Shown here: positions 1-8,226 of the stretch, one piece after another
Position numbering within the stretch: the first letter of the stretch is position 1
Layout: the number at the start of each line of letters is the position of its first letter
Assembly (NCBI GenBank): GCA_041744575.1
Contig: JBGTKP010000031.1
Span: 1-64,000 of the forward strand
Origin: JTS-RE37 sp041744575
GTDB taxonomy: Bacteria; Bacteroidota; Bacteroidia; Flavobacteriales; Flavobacteriaceae
Length of the DNA: 64,000 nucleotides
Direction: 5' to 3'
Notes under the pieces: model-generated
Told to the model about the DNA's origin: nothing
The model's database searches: none
What the model saw: the letters and a program-made list of their open reading frames with translations, nothing else
Program-made: the position numbers and the translations under genes

Positions 1-144
1 CACTTTGCCCCGGAATTACCTGTTCACTTTGGGCAGGAATTGCCTGTTCACTTTGCTCAGGAATCACCTGTACAGTTTGGGCAGGAATCGCCTGTTCACT
101 TTGCTCAGGAATTACCTGTACAGTTTACCCCGGAATATCCAGCA
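1..144. mobile_element. Terminal repeat array of a probable IS21-like insertion sequence (partial)
   Basis: Six consecutive 24-bp units fill positions 1-144 with no spacer. The unit is close to cactttgctcaggaattacc followed by tgtt, with changes mainly at the two variable triplets; the last unit (121-144) is the most divergent and ends in CA. Multiple direct repeats of this kind inside the ends, with TG...CA tips, are a known trait of IS21-family elements, where they act as transposase-binding sites; assignment to that family is from memory of similar Bacteroidetes sequences. The rest of the element lies left of the window. The sequence immediately right of 144 looks like interrupted host coding sequence. 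The array also reads through as an octapeptide repeat (HFAQELPV-like) in frame 1 to a stop at 178, which a multiple-of-three repeat does easily by chance. Confidence 0.6.
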
Positions 145-294
145 ACTGTGATTAACTTCAAGGCCGAGAATATTAATTGAAGATTGTACTAAGTTATCAT
201 CATAAAGTAGATGAATGGATAAACTTAAAGGCACCGTTATAATGAACAAGCCCAGCAAAAATTCATGAAAGTATTTTTTCCAGAGGATGCCCAT
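145..294 (-). pseudogene. 5' fragment of a membrane-protein gene, cut by the IS end; paralogue of the gene at 994
   Basis: Starting with ATG at 294 on the minus strand, about 50 codons read a basic start, one hydrophobic segment (FLLGLFIITVPLSLSIHLL) and then INILGLEVN before running into the repeat array at 144. The layout matches the start of the 214-aa protein encoded at 994 (hydrophobic segment ending in P..FKIH, then an Asn/Asp-rich turn, then ISLFGFEF), so this looks like the N-terminus of a second member of the same family. The frame continues only about ten codons into the IS repeats. The remainder of the gene would be expected on the far side of the element, outside the window. Confidence 0.55.
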
Positions 295-731
295 TAATTA
301 ATTGATTATTTTACACCTGAAACTAGCTATTCTAGCACTATCAGTTGTATTTATTCGACATAATAGGAGAAATAGCCTATAGAATTTATGGAAATTCAAC
401 TTACACTATACCAATTGAACAAAGCTTGTCCTTAAAATATTAAGCTTCGCTCTAATTTTACCTCAGTAAATAAATACACCTCTATGCAATCTCTTAGAAG
501 TAAATCTAATGTCAAAAAATCATTTAGGTATATTTACTATCAATTAAAGTACCTTCCCAGCAATCAACTTGCAGTTATTGTGTAAAATTCGATGAACTGC
601 ATTTTTTTCGATGAAACAACCACTTTTGCCGACGAAATACTCGTTTTTCTTAGCTTTTTAATCGTATATGGTCATTTTTTTCCTACATTTGACCTGAATT
701 TGAACCTTTAACCAACTAAAACCCTCCTTCG
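295..731. other. Intergenic, AT-rich, no gene seen
   Basis: 437 bases between the truncated gene (leftward) and the small lipoprotein gene (rightward). I see no open frame with coding character and no RNA gene. Promoters for both flanking genes must lie here; a TAnnTTTG box at 684-691 is the only match I can point to. Confidence 0.5.
684..691 (+). promoter_or_regulatory. Possible Bacteroidetes -7 box (TAnnTTTG)
   Basis: tacatttg matches the Bacteroidetes housekeeping -7 consensus exactly and lies 40 bases before the ATG at 732. There is no clear TTG at the -33 position, so this is only a candidate promoter for the small lipoprotein gene. Confidence 0.3.
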
Positions 732-899
732 ATGAACACCAAAAAAATCTTCTTTGGCATTTGTACCTGTTTAATTTTAATGATCGCTTCCTGTACAGCC
801 AATACAGCGGATGATCAGGTTTATGAAAATGGTTTAGAGAAAAGCAAAATACCTGCTCAATCTTTGGATAAAACTAAAGTTCCTCGCCAAGGAAATTAA
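732..899 (+). CDS. Small lipoprotein, 55 aa
   Basis: Begins MNTKKIFFGICTCLILMIAS and has a lipobox IASC with the lipidated cysteine at residue 21, so it should be an exported lipoprotein. The mature part is only about 34 residues, hydrophilic, with two similar short stretches, LEKSKIPAQ and LDKTKVPRQ, arranged as an imperfect repeat. A rho-independent terminator follows at 932-958. I do not know a function; small lipoproteins with repeated xDKxKI segments occur in other flavobacteria as far as I recall. Coding status rests on the textbook signal peptide, lipobox and terminator. Confidence 0.7.
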   Translation: MNTKKIFFGICTCLILMIASCTANTADDQVYENGLEKSKIPAQSLDKTKVPRQGN

Positions 900-931
900 A
901 AAGTTTCATTAATCGCTTCCGAATTTCAACA

Positions 932-958
932 GGGTAATCAATAAATTACCCTTTTTTT
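932..958 (+). terminator. Rho-independent terminator
   Basis: Perfect 7-bp stem gggtaat / attaccc with a 6-nt loop, followed by seven T residues. It closes the small lipoprotein transcription unit and separates it from the gene at 994. Confidence 0.8.
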
Positions 959-993
959 CGTTACAGCAATAGTATGTCCCAAATATTGCAACA

Positions 994-1638
994 ATGAATA
1001 ATGACTTAGAGAAGCGCGGTAAGGCCAGGAAAAGGCTATTTATCGAATCTACCGCCATATTTTTCATAATATGTTCCCCATTTATTTTTAAAATCCATCA
1101 GTACCTTCCTAACAACCCGGATGAGACCATTTCACTTTTTGGATTTGAGTTCGACCGCAATGGTTTTGCCGATCTCAGCACATATGGCTGGTTTTTAATC
1201 AATAAAATTATACCATTATATTTATTAACCATCTGGTTCTTTACCTGCAAACACTGGTGGTATCATATCCTTTTGATACCTATTTGTATGTATGCCTTCC
1301 AAATATTTGAGGTCATCTATTCCGATGACGACTATATTGAGATTGAGAATGTTCTCTGGCTACTGCCCGTGTGTATGGCGGTGATTCCCTTTGTCTATTT
1401 TGTCAGGATCAAGTTATACGATAAGCATGTCCATGGGATCGACCTGGAAGCCATGGACGCGGAATTGCAGTATTATAAGAACAAAGAACGGAATGACCTG
1501 GAGAAACACGGGATCAGAGTGGACCTCACAAAATCATCACAAGCCGATCTTTCCGAAAAAGTGCCCAATAAAACGCTTGAAAATCTCCTGGGAAGTCTGC
1601 GGCAGTCCTTCCAAAGCTTGTTTTCTTTTTTCTTTTAA
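994..1638 (+). CDS. Conserved membrane protein, 214 aa
   Basis: Unrecognised flavobacterial-type membrane protein. Hydrophobic segments lie at about residues 18-34, 65-83, 88-105 and 122-138. After the last one comes a charged tail (residues 140-214) with the segment HVHGIDLEAMDAELQYYKNK. A basic N-terminus (EKRGKARKR) precedes the first segment. Its N-terminal third resembles the truncated minus-strand gene at 145-294, so the genome carried at least two family members a kilobase apart in opposite orientation. It follows a terminator, so it probably has its own promoter in the 35-base gap or upstream of it. Function unknown. Confidence 0.75.
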   Translation: MNNDLEKRGKARKRLFIESTAIFFIICSPFIFKIHQYLPNNPDETISLFGFEFDRNGFADLSTYGWFLINKIIPLYLLTIWFFTCKHWWYHILLIPICMYAFQIFEVIYSDDDYIEIENVLWLLPVCMAVIPFVYFVRIKLYDKHVHGIDLEAMDAELQYYKNKERNDLEKHGIRVDLTKSSQADLSEKVPNKTLENLLGSLRQSFQSLFSFFF

Positions 1639-1791
1639 GTTTCGCCTGCGCCATAGCGTCTTATTCAGCCCTTCGCACGCTACCATATTCCGGTTTGCAG
1701 GACCGCAAATGTGCGTTGCCCATTCTCATAAGGATTCATATAATTGTTGTAATTTTGAGCATGGCGCCATTCAGGCGCCCGTTTCGCAATT

Positions 1792-2991
1792 ATGGACCAG
1801 CCCGCATCACCGTTCAGCAAGCAACAGCTGCTGCCTCAGGAGGAAACCCTGGCTATTTTTAAGCAAAAAGGGGAACTCTCCCTCGGCATCCCCAAAGAAA
1901 ATCAATTCCAGGAAAAACGGATCTGCCTAACCCCGGACGCTGTGAACGCCATCACCTCCAACGGACATAAAGTACTTATCGAATCCGGAGCCGGGGAGGG
2001 CGCCAATTTCTCGGACCTTGATTACACAGACGCCGGCGCCACCATCAGCCGGGATACCAAAAAAATATTTTCCTGCCCGATCATCCTCAAGGTGGAACCC
2101 CCTACCCTCTCTGAAATTCAATTATTGAATCCCCAGGCGTCCATCATTTCAGCCCTGCAGATAAAAACCCAGACCAAGCAATATTTTGAAGCCCTTGCCA
2201 AAAAACGGATCACGGCCATCGCCTTTGAATATATCCGCGACCCAGACGGGAAATACCCCGTCGTCAGATCCCTAAGCGAAATAGCAGGAATTTCTTCCGT
2301 GCTCATCGCTGCCGAGATCCTGGCAGCCACCAACAAGGGCAACGGCCTGCTTTTCGGAAACATTAGCGGCGTACCGCCGGTGGAAGTCGTCATCCTGGGC
2401 GCCGGAACCGTCGGGGAATATGCCGCCAGATCGGCCATCGGCCTGGGCGCCAATATCAAGGTGTATGATAATTCCCTGACCAAATTGCGAAATATCCAAA
2501 CAAGTATCAATCAGACGGTATACACCTCTACCCTGCAACCCAAAAATTTATTGAAAGCCCTGCGACGTTGTGATGTGGCCATAGGGGCACTTCGCGGAAG
2601 TAACAGATCTCCTGTAGTCGTCAGCCAGACCATGGTAGAGCAAATGAAACGGGGAGCCGTTATTATTGATGTCAGTATTGACATGGGCGGCTGCTTTGAA
2701 ACCAGCGAAGTGACCACCCATGACCAACCCACACAAACCAAATACGGGGTCATTCATTACGGGGTGCCCAATATGCCGGCCCGCTATCCCAAGACGTCCT
2801 CTGTCTCCATCAGTAATATTTTCACCCCGTACCTTCTGAAGATCGGCGAGGAGGGCGGGCTGGAAAACTCCCTGCGGTTCGACAAAGGCCTGCGCAACGG
2901 ACTCTATATGTATCATGGGATCCTGACCCACAAAATGGTGGGTGAATGGTTCGGGCTTAAATTCAGCGATATCAACTTCCTTATTTTTTAA
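1792..2991 (+). CDS. ald: Alanine dehydrogenase
   Basis: NAD-dependent L-alanine dehydrogenase (alanine to pyruvate and ammonia), cytosolic. The AlaDh/PNT N-terminal domain covers about residues 30-165 (LGIPKENQFQEKR, VLIESGAGEGANF), with the Rossmann NAD-binding motif VILGAGTVGEYAARSA near residue 205 and the conserved GCFETSEVTTHDQPT near 305. Length of 399 aa fits the flavobacterial form, which is longer than the ~370-aa classical enzyme because of about 30 extra N-terminal residues. The start at 1792 is the first ATG; it is not supported by a strong ribosome-binding site. The next gene begins 3 bases after the stop, suggesting co-transcription. Confidence 0.93.
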   Translation: MDQPASPFSKQQLLPQEETLAIFKQKGELSLGIPKENQFQEKRICLTPDAVNAITSNGHKVLIESGAGEGANFSDLDYTDAGATISRDTKKIFSCPIILKVEPPTLSEIQLLNPQASIISALQIKTQTKQYFEALAKKRITAIAFEYIRDPDGKYPVVRSLSEIAGISSVLIAAEILAATNKGNGLLFGNISGVPPVEVVILGAGTVGEYAARSAIGLGANIKVYDNSLTKLRNIQTSINQTVYTSTLQPKNLLKALRRCDVAIGALRGSNRSPVVVSQTMVEQMKRGAVIIDVSIDMGGCFETSEVTTHDQPTQTKYGVIHYGVPNMPARYPKTSSVSISNIFTPYLLKIGEEGGLENSLRFDKGLRNGLYMYHGILTHKMVGEWFGLKFSDINFLIF

Positions 2992-2994
2992 CGG

Positions 2995-3375
2995 ATGCCC
3001 TTTTTGAAACGGCTTGGATTTTATCTGGCAGGACTCTCTGTAGGCCTTGTTTTCCTCACCTATGTCTATAAGAAAAAATCAGATGAAACCGGGGTTAGCT
3101 TTTGTTACTTCCCCAATTGCCGGGTCCTCAAGGAACTCCGTTCCAAGCCACTCTCCTATTCCGGGGTCATGAAAGGCATTATGGCGGAGCAGGGCCTCGA
3201 TTCCACCGATATCGCGTACTTCCTGACGGATGGCGATATCGAATTCCGCCAAAGTGATCCTGAAGCGACCCCCTGTTCCCGCTATCTCATCCAGGGCAGC
3301 ATTGAGGGCAAGGAGGCATTCCTGGAGGTCAGGAATTGTGAAAATTCGGTGATCGCTGAGCGCTATACCCGGTAG
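2995..3375 (+). CDS. DUF4258-type small membrane-anchored protein
   Basis: 126 aa with one N-terminal membrane segment (FYLAGLSVGLVFLTYVY) followed by a cytosol- or periplasm-facing domain with FCYFPNCRVLKELRSK, which I recognise as the start of a DUF4258-like domain common in flavobacteria directly downstream of alanine dehydrogenase. The domain carries three or four cysteines (residues about 37, 42, 95 and 115) and is otherwise uncharacterised. It starts 3 bases after the ald stop and is almost certainly translated from the same message. Confidence 0.8.
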   Translation: MPFLKRLGFYLAGLSVGLVFLTYVYKKKSDETGVSFCYFPNCRVLKELRSKPLSYSGVMKGIMAEQGLDSTDIAYFLTDGDIEFRQSDPEATPCSRYLIQGSIEGKEAFLEVRNCENSVIAERYTR

Positions 3376-3444
3376 GCCGGGCCTCCTGCTGCTTTCAATC
3401 TGACCCGTGAATCTCCCTACCCGTTTTTTTTGTCTTGCCTGTCT

Positions 3445-4197
3445 TCAACCCCTTCCCATGTAGGGCATCCCATTGGCCATAAGGGTCATAAATGGAATAT
3501 TGGTCTGCAGGGGCAGTGCCGCCATATGCACAATGGCATTCGCGACCTCGGTAACAGAGATGGTAGGTTCTATCCGGACACTGCCGTCGGCCTGGAGGAT
3601 CCCGGCCTGCATCTTTTGAGCCATGGCACTGTCGGCATTCCCTATGTCAATCTGTCCGCAGGCGATGTTATGGTCCCGACCATCCAAAGAAATAGATTTT
3701 GTAAGTCCGGTAATCGCATGCTTGCTGGTGGTATACGCGGCCGAATTCGGCCTCGGAACATGAGCGGAGATGGACCCGTTATTAATGATCCTCCCCCCTG
3801 CAGGATCCTGTTCTTTCATCATGCGGAATGCCTGTTGTGCGCAAAGAAAGGCCCCTGTTATATTTGTTTTGATCACCCGCTCCCATTCCGCAAAAGTGAT
3901 GGCTTCAAAGGAACTGGAAAAAGAACTGATCCCGGCATTATTAAAGAGGAGATCCAGACGCCCGTAGTTGTTTTTCACCTTGTTGAAAAGTGATGCTACC
4001 GCCCCGGGTTCGGTAATATCGGCGGGCACCACAAGGGAGCCGTCCTTTTTACATGACGCTGCCGTCTCCCCCAGCTCCTGTTCCCTCCGCCCTGTGAGCA
4101 CTACCTGCCAGCCTTGGCCTGAAAGGGCTATGGCAACTGCTCTGCCAATGCCGGAGCCGGCACCTGTAACCATGGCTATTTTCTGCTTTTCTTCCAT
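3445..4197 (-). CDS. Short-chain dehydrogenase/reductase (SDR)
   Basis: Classical 250-aa SDR oxidoreductase using NAD(P). The cofactor motif TGAGSGIG is at residues 11-18, an NNAG motif near 90, and the catalytic Ser-Tyr-Lys set is visible as the Ser of NNGSISAH and YTTSK around residues 140-160. The Arg-Arg of TGRREQ after beta-2 is the kind of residue that favours NADPH. Substrate cannot be read from the sequence. Its stop faces the DUF4258 gene, and it lies 45 bases downstream of the proline dehydrogenase gene on the same strand, so the two may share a transcript. Confidence 0.9.
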   Translation of the reverse strand: MEEKQKIAMVTGAGSGIGRAVAIALSGQGWQVVLTGRREQELGETAASCKKDGSLVVPADITEPGAVASLFNKVKNNYGRLDLLFNNAGISSFSSSFEAITFAEWERVIKTNITGAFLCAQQAFRMMKEQDPAGGRIINNGSISAHVPRPNSAAYTTSKHAITGLTKSISLDGRDHNIACGQIDIGNADSAMAQKMQAGILQADGSVRIEPTISVTEVANAIVHMAALPLQTNIPFMTLMANGMPYMGRG

Positions 4198-4242
4198 TAC
4201 CTTCGCTTTTTTTCACTTTAGGCGGTCCCGGAGATCCCCGGA

Positions 4243-5424
4243 TCAGATCCTGCGGCGCTTCCGTTCCTTTTTCAGAAGTTCCAGTTCCCTGTTGGTCTGC
4301 CCGGCTACAGAGGTGTTCTCTTCCGCCCTGCGGATAAGATAGGGCATGACATCCCTCACTGGTCCGAAGGGCATGTATTTGGCCACATTGTAGCCCTGAG
4401 CCGCAAGATTAAAGGAGATATGATCACTCATGCCGTAAAGCTGGCCGAAACCAATACGTGTATCACTTTTGGAAATGCCTTTCTGTTGCATCAGTTCCAG
4501 CAGTTTATAACAGCTGGTTTCATTATGGGTGCCTGCGAAGAGCGAGATGGTATGAAGATGCTCAAGAATATAGACAACCGCCGCGTCAAAGTTGTCATCG
4601 GATTCCTGCTTTGACCCGCAAATAGGGCTGGGATACCCTTTTTCTAATGCCCGCTCATTCTCCTTCTCCATATACGCCCCCCGGACCAGTTTGATCCCTA
4701 ATTTGTAGCCGGACTTTTCCGCATCAGTGCAAATTTTCTTCAGATAATCCATCCGGTCCCAGCGATACAACTGCAGGGTATTAAAAACGATGGGCCTCTT
4801 TTTATTGTAAGTGCGCATCATCTCTTCCACCAACTGGTCAGCCGCATCCTGCATCCAGCTTTCCTCAGCATCAACCAGCAGGGAGACATCCAGATCATAC
4901 GCTCTTTTGCAGGTCGTGTGAAAGCGTTTGATCACCCGCTCCCACTCCGCCTTTTCGGCAGAAGTCAGCGTTTTGCCTTCCCCGATCTTCTGAAACAAGG
5001 CGAAACGGCCATAACCCGTCGGTTTAAAAACGGCAAATGGCATGGCCTTTTTTTCCTTGACAAATTCGAGGATCTGGAGATTTTTTGCGAGGGCATCGTC
5101 GAGGGGATCCTCGGTTTCCTTGCCCTCCACGGAGTAATCCAGGACAGAATACAACCTGCTCTCCCAAAGTTTGTCAACCACCGGCATACAATCCGCCTCA
5201 TTTACGCCCCCGCAAAAATGATCAAAAACTGTGGCTCTTATGAGACCCTCAACCGGAAGATGGGCTTTGATGGCAAAATTTGTTACCGCAGTCCCGATCT
5301 TTACCAAAGGCTCATTGGCAATCAATTTGAACAGAAAGTAAGCCCTTTCCAATTCTGAATCCGATTTGTGGGCAAAAGCGGTTTCCGTATCTTCAAAGAT
5401 GTGATCCATGGCATCCATTTTCAT
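4243..5424 (-). CDS. putA: Proline dehydrogenase
   Basis: FAD-dependent proline dehydrogenase (proline to pyrroline-5-carboxylate), 393 aa, monofunctional without the aldehyde dehydrogenase half. The TIM-barrel core shows NTLQLYRWDR near residue 215, the conserved KLVRGAYMEKE near 245-255, and the C-terminal signature YMPFGPVRDVMPYLIRRAEEN around 350-370, which holds the substrate-binding YxxRRxxE. The basic tail ELLKKERKRRRI is typical of flavobacterial copies. It is transcribed divergently from aroB across a 101-base gap. Confidence 0.93.
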   Translation of the reverse strand: MKMDAMDHIFEDTETAFAHKSDSELERAYFLFKLIANEPLVKIGTAVTNFAIKAHLPVEGLIRATVFDHFCGGVNEADCMPVVDKLWESRLYSVLDYSVEGKETEDPLDDALAKNLQILEFVKEKKAMPFAVFKPTGYGRFALFQKIGEGKTLTSAEKAEWERVIKRFHTTCKRAYDLDVSLLVDAEESWMQDAADQLVEEMMRTYNKKRPIVFNTLQLYRWDRMDYLKKICTDAEKSGYKLGIKLVRGAYMEKENERALEKGYPSPICGSKQESDDNFDAAVVYILEHLHTISLFAGTHNETSCYKLLELMQQKGISKSDTRIGFGQLYGMSDHISFNLAAQGYNVAKYMPFGPVRDVMPYLIRRAEENTSVAGQTNRELELLKKERKRRRI

Positions 5425-5449
5425 GACCTGCCAAAAATAGCACAGAAAT

Positions 5450-5457
5450 TATATTTG
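5450..5457 (+). promoter_or_regulatory. Possible -7 box for aroB
   Basis: tatatttg matches TAnnTTTG exactly within the 101-base divergent region, 68 bases before the aroB ATG. No convincing -33 TTTG is placed upstream, so the assignment is weak. Confidence 0.25.
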
Positions 5458-5525
5458 ATTGACGAAAAATACCCTTTATTTTGCCCTGAACGGCCGGCCT
5501 TCAGGTCAACAAAACAAACACCCCG

Positions 5526-6587
5526 ATGAAGTCCATCACGACGTCCGATACCCCCATTCATTTTAACGCTGCCGCCTACGAAGCCTTGCAAAGGCAGCTC
5601 AGGGAAAAGGTGTATTCCTCCATTTTTATCCTCGTTGATGAACATACCCACCAGCACTGCCTGCCTGTCTTTATATCCGCCTTATCCGGGATACAACCAA
5701 GGGAAATCATCAAAATTGTCCCGGGGGAACTTCACAAGAATATCAATACCTGCATCCGGGTGTGGGAGACGCTCTCCGAAAAAGATGCGGACCGACAAAG
5801 CCTGTTGATCAACCTGGGCGGCGGCGTTGTAACCGATCTCGGCGGCTTTGTAGCTTCGGCTTATAAACGCGGGATCGATTTTATCAATGTCCCGACTTCC
5901 CTCCTTGCAATGGTTGACGCTTCTGTCGGAGGCAAGACCGGGATCGATCTGGGCCCACTCAAGAATCAGATCGGTGTCATCAGGCAGCCGGAGATGGTTC
6001 TTGTAATTACTGCTTTTCTTTCAACCCTGAACGAAAGGCAGTTACGGAGCGGTTTCGCCGAGATGCTTAAACACGGGCTGATCCGGGATGCGTCTTACTG
6101 GGAAGCCTTGAAATCTCTTAAGCCTTCCGATCCTCTGGATACCCGCATTCATGAATCCATTACCATCAAGAATGAAGTGGTCAGACAGGATCCGGAAGAA
6201 AGGAATTTGCGGAAGATCCTGAATTTCGGGCACACCCTGGGGCATGCCATCGAATCTTATTATATGGAAGCCGGAGAGGCAGGGATGATGCTTCACGGGG
6301 AAGCCATAGCTGCCGGGATGGTCCTGGAATCATATCTGTCACATCAACTGACCGGACTGGACATTAAACAGTTGGACGACATTAAGTCCGTCTTTATGGA
6401 GCGTTACCCGAAAGCGGCCCTCCCTTTGAAGGACATGCCAGGGATCCTGGAACTTCTGAAACATGACAAGAAAAATAGTTACGGGAACATCAATTTTGTC
6501 CTCCTCAAAAACATCGGTGAACCTGTCATAGATTGTAAAGTACCGGTCGAATTATTTCCTGATGCTTTCGCTTACTACAGCGAATAA
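5526..6587 (+). CDS. aroB: 3-dehydroquinate synthase
   Basis: Second step of the shikimate pathway: DAHP to 3-dehydroquinate, NAD and Zn dependent, cytosolic. At 353 aa it is normal length. Visible motifs are the NAD-binding NLGGGVVTDLGGFVAS near residues 98-113, the VPTSLLAMVDASVGGKTGID segment near 120-140, and the zinc ligands in FGHTLGHAIE and MLHGEAIAAGM near 235-265. The gene appears monocistronic, divergent from proline dehydrogenase, an arrangement I recall from other flavobacteria. Confidence 0.96.
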   Translation: MKSITTSDTPIHFNAAAYEALQRQLREKVYSSIFILVDEHTHQHCLPVFISALSGIQPREIIKIVPGELHKNINTCIRVWETLSEKDADRQSLLINLGGGVVTDLGGFVASAYKRGIDFINVPTSLLAMVDASVGGKTGIDLGPLKNQIGVIRQPEMVLVITAFLSTLNERQLRSGFAEMLKHGLIRDASYWEALKSLKPSDPLDTRIHESITIKNEVVRQDPEERNLRKILNFGHTLGHAIESYYMEAGEAGMMLHGEAIAAGMVLESYLSHQLTGLDIKQLDDIKSVFMERYPKAALPLKDMPGILELLKHDKKNSYGNINFVLLKNIGEPVIDCKVPVELFPDAFAYYSE

Positions 6588-6691
6588 CCACTACATATAC
6601 TAATTCATTGCTTTGACAACTCTTTGCGTGGGTCATTAAAAAAAATCCATAGTTTAGGCTTAGATAATTACCCAAATCTAAGTAAAATGCT

Positions 6692-7054
6692 ATGGTACGA
6701 AAAATCGTAGATTACAAGAAGCTCAGCCGCGAATTGGCCGATTTATTGATCGGGACCTACCCCGATGGTTATGGGGATGATGACATCATCTCCTTTAAAA
6801 ATGCCAATGGCGAATTCGTTGAAGCTGTTGAACTCAAAACTGAAGATACCATCTATCTGGTAAAGATCAGCAAGAGTCTTTCCAACTTCATTGCCTCCTT
6901 TGATGATACCATTGAGAAGGAGCTCGAAACCAAATCCAAAGTCCGTGAAATGGATTTGGACCGCGACGAGGAAGATGACGAATTTCAGACGGAAGATGTG
7001 GAACTGGAATTGAATCTGGAAAGCGATATGGAGGAAGAATTCGATTATGACTAA
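6692..7054 (+). CDS. Acidic conserved flavobacterial protein, 120 aa
   Basis: The first 75 residues form a compact domain (VDYKKLSRELADLLIGTYPDG, DTIYLVKISKSL). The last 40 residues are extremely acidic (RDEEDDEFQTEDVELELNLE). Homologues in flavobacteria are often labelled 'DNA primase' in databases; nothing in this sequence (no zinc-finger or TOPRIM motif) supports that name. The acidic tail suggests a protein- or metal-binding or chaperone-like role, which is inference only. It converges with the DinB gene and overlaps it by 4 bases. Confidence 0.8.
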   Translation: MVRKIVDYKKLSRELADLLIGTYPDGYGDDDIISFKNANGEFVEAVELKTEDTIYLVKISKSLSNFIASFDDTIEKELETKSKVREMDLDRDEEDDEFQTEDVELELNLESDMEEEFDYD

Positions 7055-7581
7055 TCCGAATTCCCGTTCAGATACCTTTCCCTGAGAATATTCCTGTGGT
7101 GTTTCTGATGCCCGCAACAAATAAAGCCCAGGGCGCCGACACTCATCTGTACCTCACTGGCCGTGCCCGTCCTGAGAAGTATCTCCTCTGTGAAGGATGA
7201 AAAGAGCAGGATGGTCGACTTGCGGATGGCCCTGTATTCCTGAATGATATCTTTTACGGTTCGTGAATCTGCCATCGAATTGGGAACAAAGCGATCCTGG
7301 TCAAATCCGGGCAGTGGGGTTTCATCCTTTCTGGCGAACCGCAATGCCCTGTACTGAAAGACCCTTTCGGCATCCAGTACATGTACCAGCACTTCCAATA
7401 CGGTCCACTTCCCCTCGGCATAACGCCTGTGCAGTTGCCCTTTCGGGATACTTCTGATGAATTCAGGAAAATTCGTCTCCTGATGCCTGAGCATATCCAT
7501 AAGCTCCTCATCTCCCAGTATATCGATATATGGCTGATAAAAAGTGTGATAATCCCCGGGGCGTAAGGAGGAAGGTTTCAT
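7051..7581 (-). CDS. DinB/YfiT-family putative metal-dependent hydrolase
   Basis: Four-helix-bundle DinB superfamily protein of 176 aa. The family's three metal-binding histidines appear as the His of VLVHVLDAE near residue 67 and the GHQKHHRNIL segment near 157-162. Other members act as thiol S-transferases or metal-dependent hydrolases; the substrate here is unknown. The motif GKWTVLEVLVH is typical of the subfamily found in Bacteroidetes. The gene converges with the acidic protein gene and sits 59 bases downstream of the Lrp/AsnC gene on the same strand. Confidence 0.88.
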   Translation of the reverse strand: MKPSSLRPGDYHTFYQPYIDILGDEELMDMLRHQETNFPEFIRSIPKGQLHRRYAEGKWTVLEVLVHVLDAERVFQYRALRFARKDETPLPGFDQDRFVPNSMADSRTVKDIIQEYRAIRKSTILLFSSFTEEILLRTGTASEVQMSVGALGFICCGHQKHHRNILRERYLNGNSD

Positions 7582-7640
7582 TGCTTCAATGGAAGGATAA
7601 ATTCAGGTATTTTGTGCCAGGTTGCGACCGATGAATAGGC

Positions 7641-8120
7641 CTATAATTCATTGAAGATTAAATGCATCAGCCGTTTCTTATCGTTGATGCTTTCCTCCAG
7701 CGAGATCATGGTTTCTGTCCGGCTGATACCGTCGATATCATCTATTTTAAAAATAATATTCTTGGCATGGGTGGTATCCTTTGCCCGGATCTTACAGAAG
7801 ATATTGAATTTGCCCGTGGTAATGTGAGCCACGGTCACATTGGGGATCAGTGTCAGACGCTCGAGGACAAATTTGGTTTGATGTGTTTTTTCAAGAAAGA
7901 TACCGACATAGGCTATAAAAGAGTATCCCAGTTTTACATAGTCCAGAGTCAGGGAGGAACCCTTAATGATCCCGGCTTCTTCCATTTTTTTCACACGGAC
8001 ATGAACGGTACCGGCAGAGATCAAAAGCTTCTTGGCAATATCTGTAAAAGGTGTCCTGGTATTGTCAATTAACATATCCAGAATCTGATGATCAATTTCA
8101 TCCAATTTTACTCTCCCCAT
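7641..8120 (-). CDS. Lrp/AsnC-family transcriptional regulator
   Basis: 159 aa: an N-terminal AsnC-type helix-turn-helix (DEIDHQILDMLIDNTRTPFTDIAKKL, then SAGTVHVRVKKMEEAGII) followed by the RAM/AsnC ligand domain (FIAYVGIFLEK, VAHITTGKFNIFCKI). Such proteins sense amino acids as octamers. The proline and alanine dehydrogenase genes nearby make amino-acid control plausible but are not proof. About 100 AT-rich bases separate it from the M14 peptidase gene upstream on the same strand. Confidence 0.93.
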   Translation of the reverse strand: MGRVKLDEIDHQILDMLIDNTRTPFTDIAKKLLISAGTVHVRVKKMEEAGIIKGSSLTLDYVKLGYSFIAYVGIFLEKTHQTKFVLERLTLIPNVTVAHITTGKFNIFCKIRAKDTTHAKNIIFKIDDIDGISRTETMISLEESINDKKRLMHLIFNEL

Positions 8121-8226
8121 ATTATTGAAAATTTTTGGTAAAAATAAAAAATTAAGAAATTAAATGTAAAGAAATAATGCTTTTTTTGCAAGATGCGTAA
8201 AAGTAGGTGGCATTTTAAAAGGAAAT

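Noticed and set aside
1..144. CRISPR array
   Set aside because: The 24-bp units are directly contiguous with no spacers.
1391..1930. 179-codon plus-strand frame overlapping the genes at 994 and 1792
   Set aside because: A frame-shifted shadow; both overlapped genes have better family or membrane-protein evidence.
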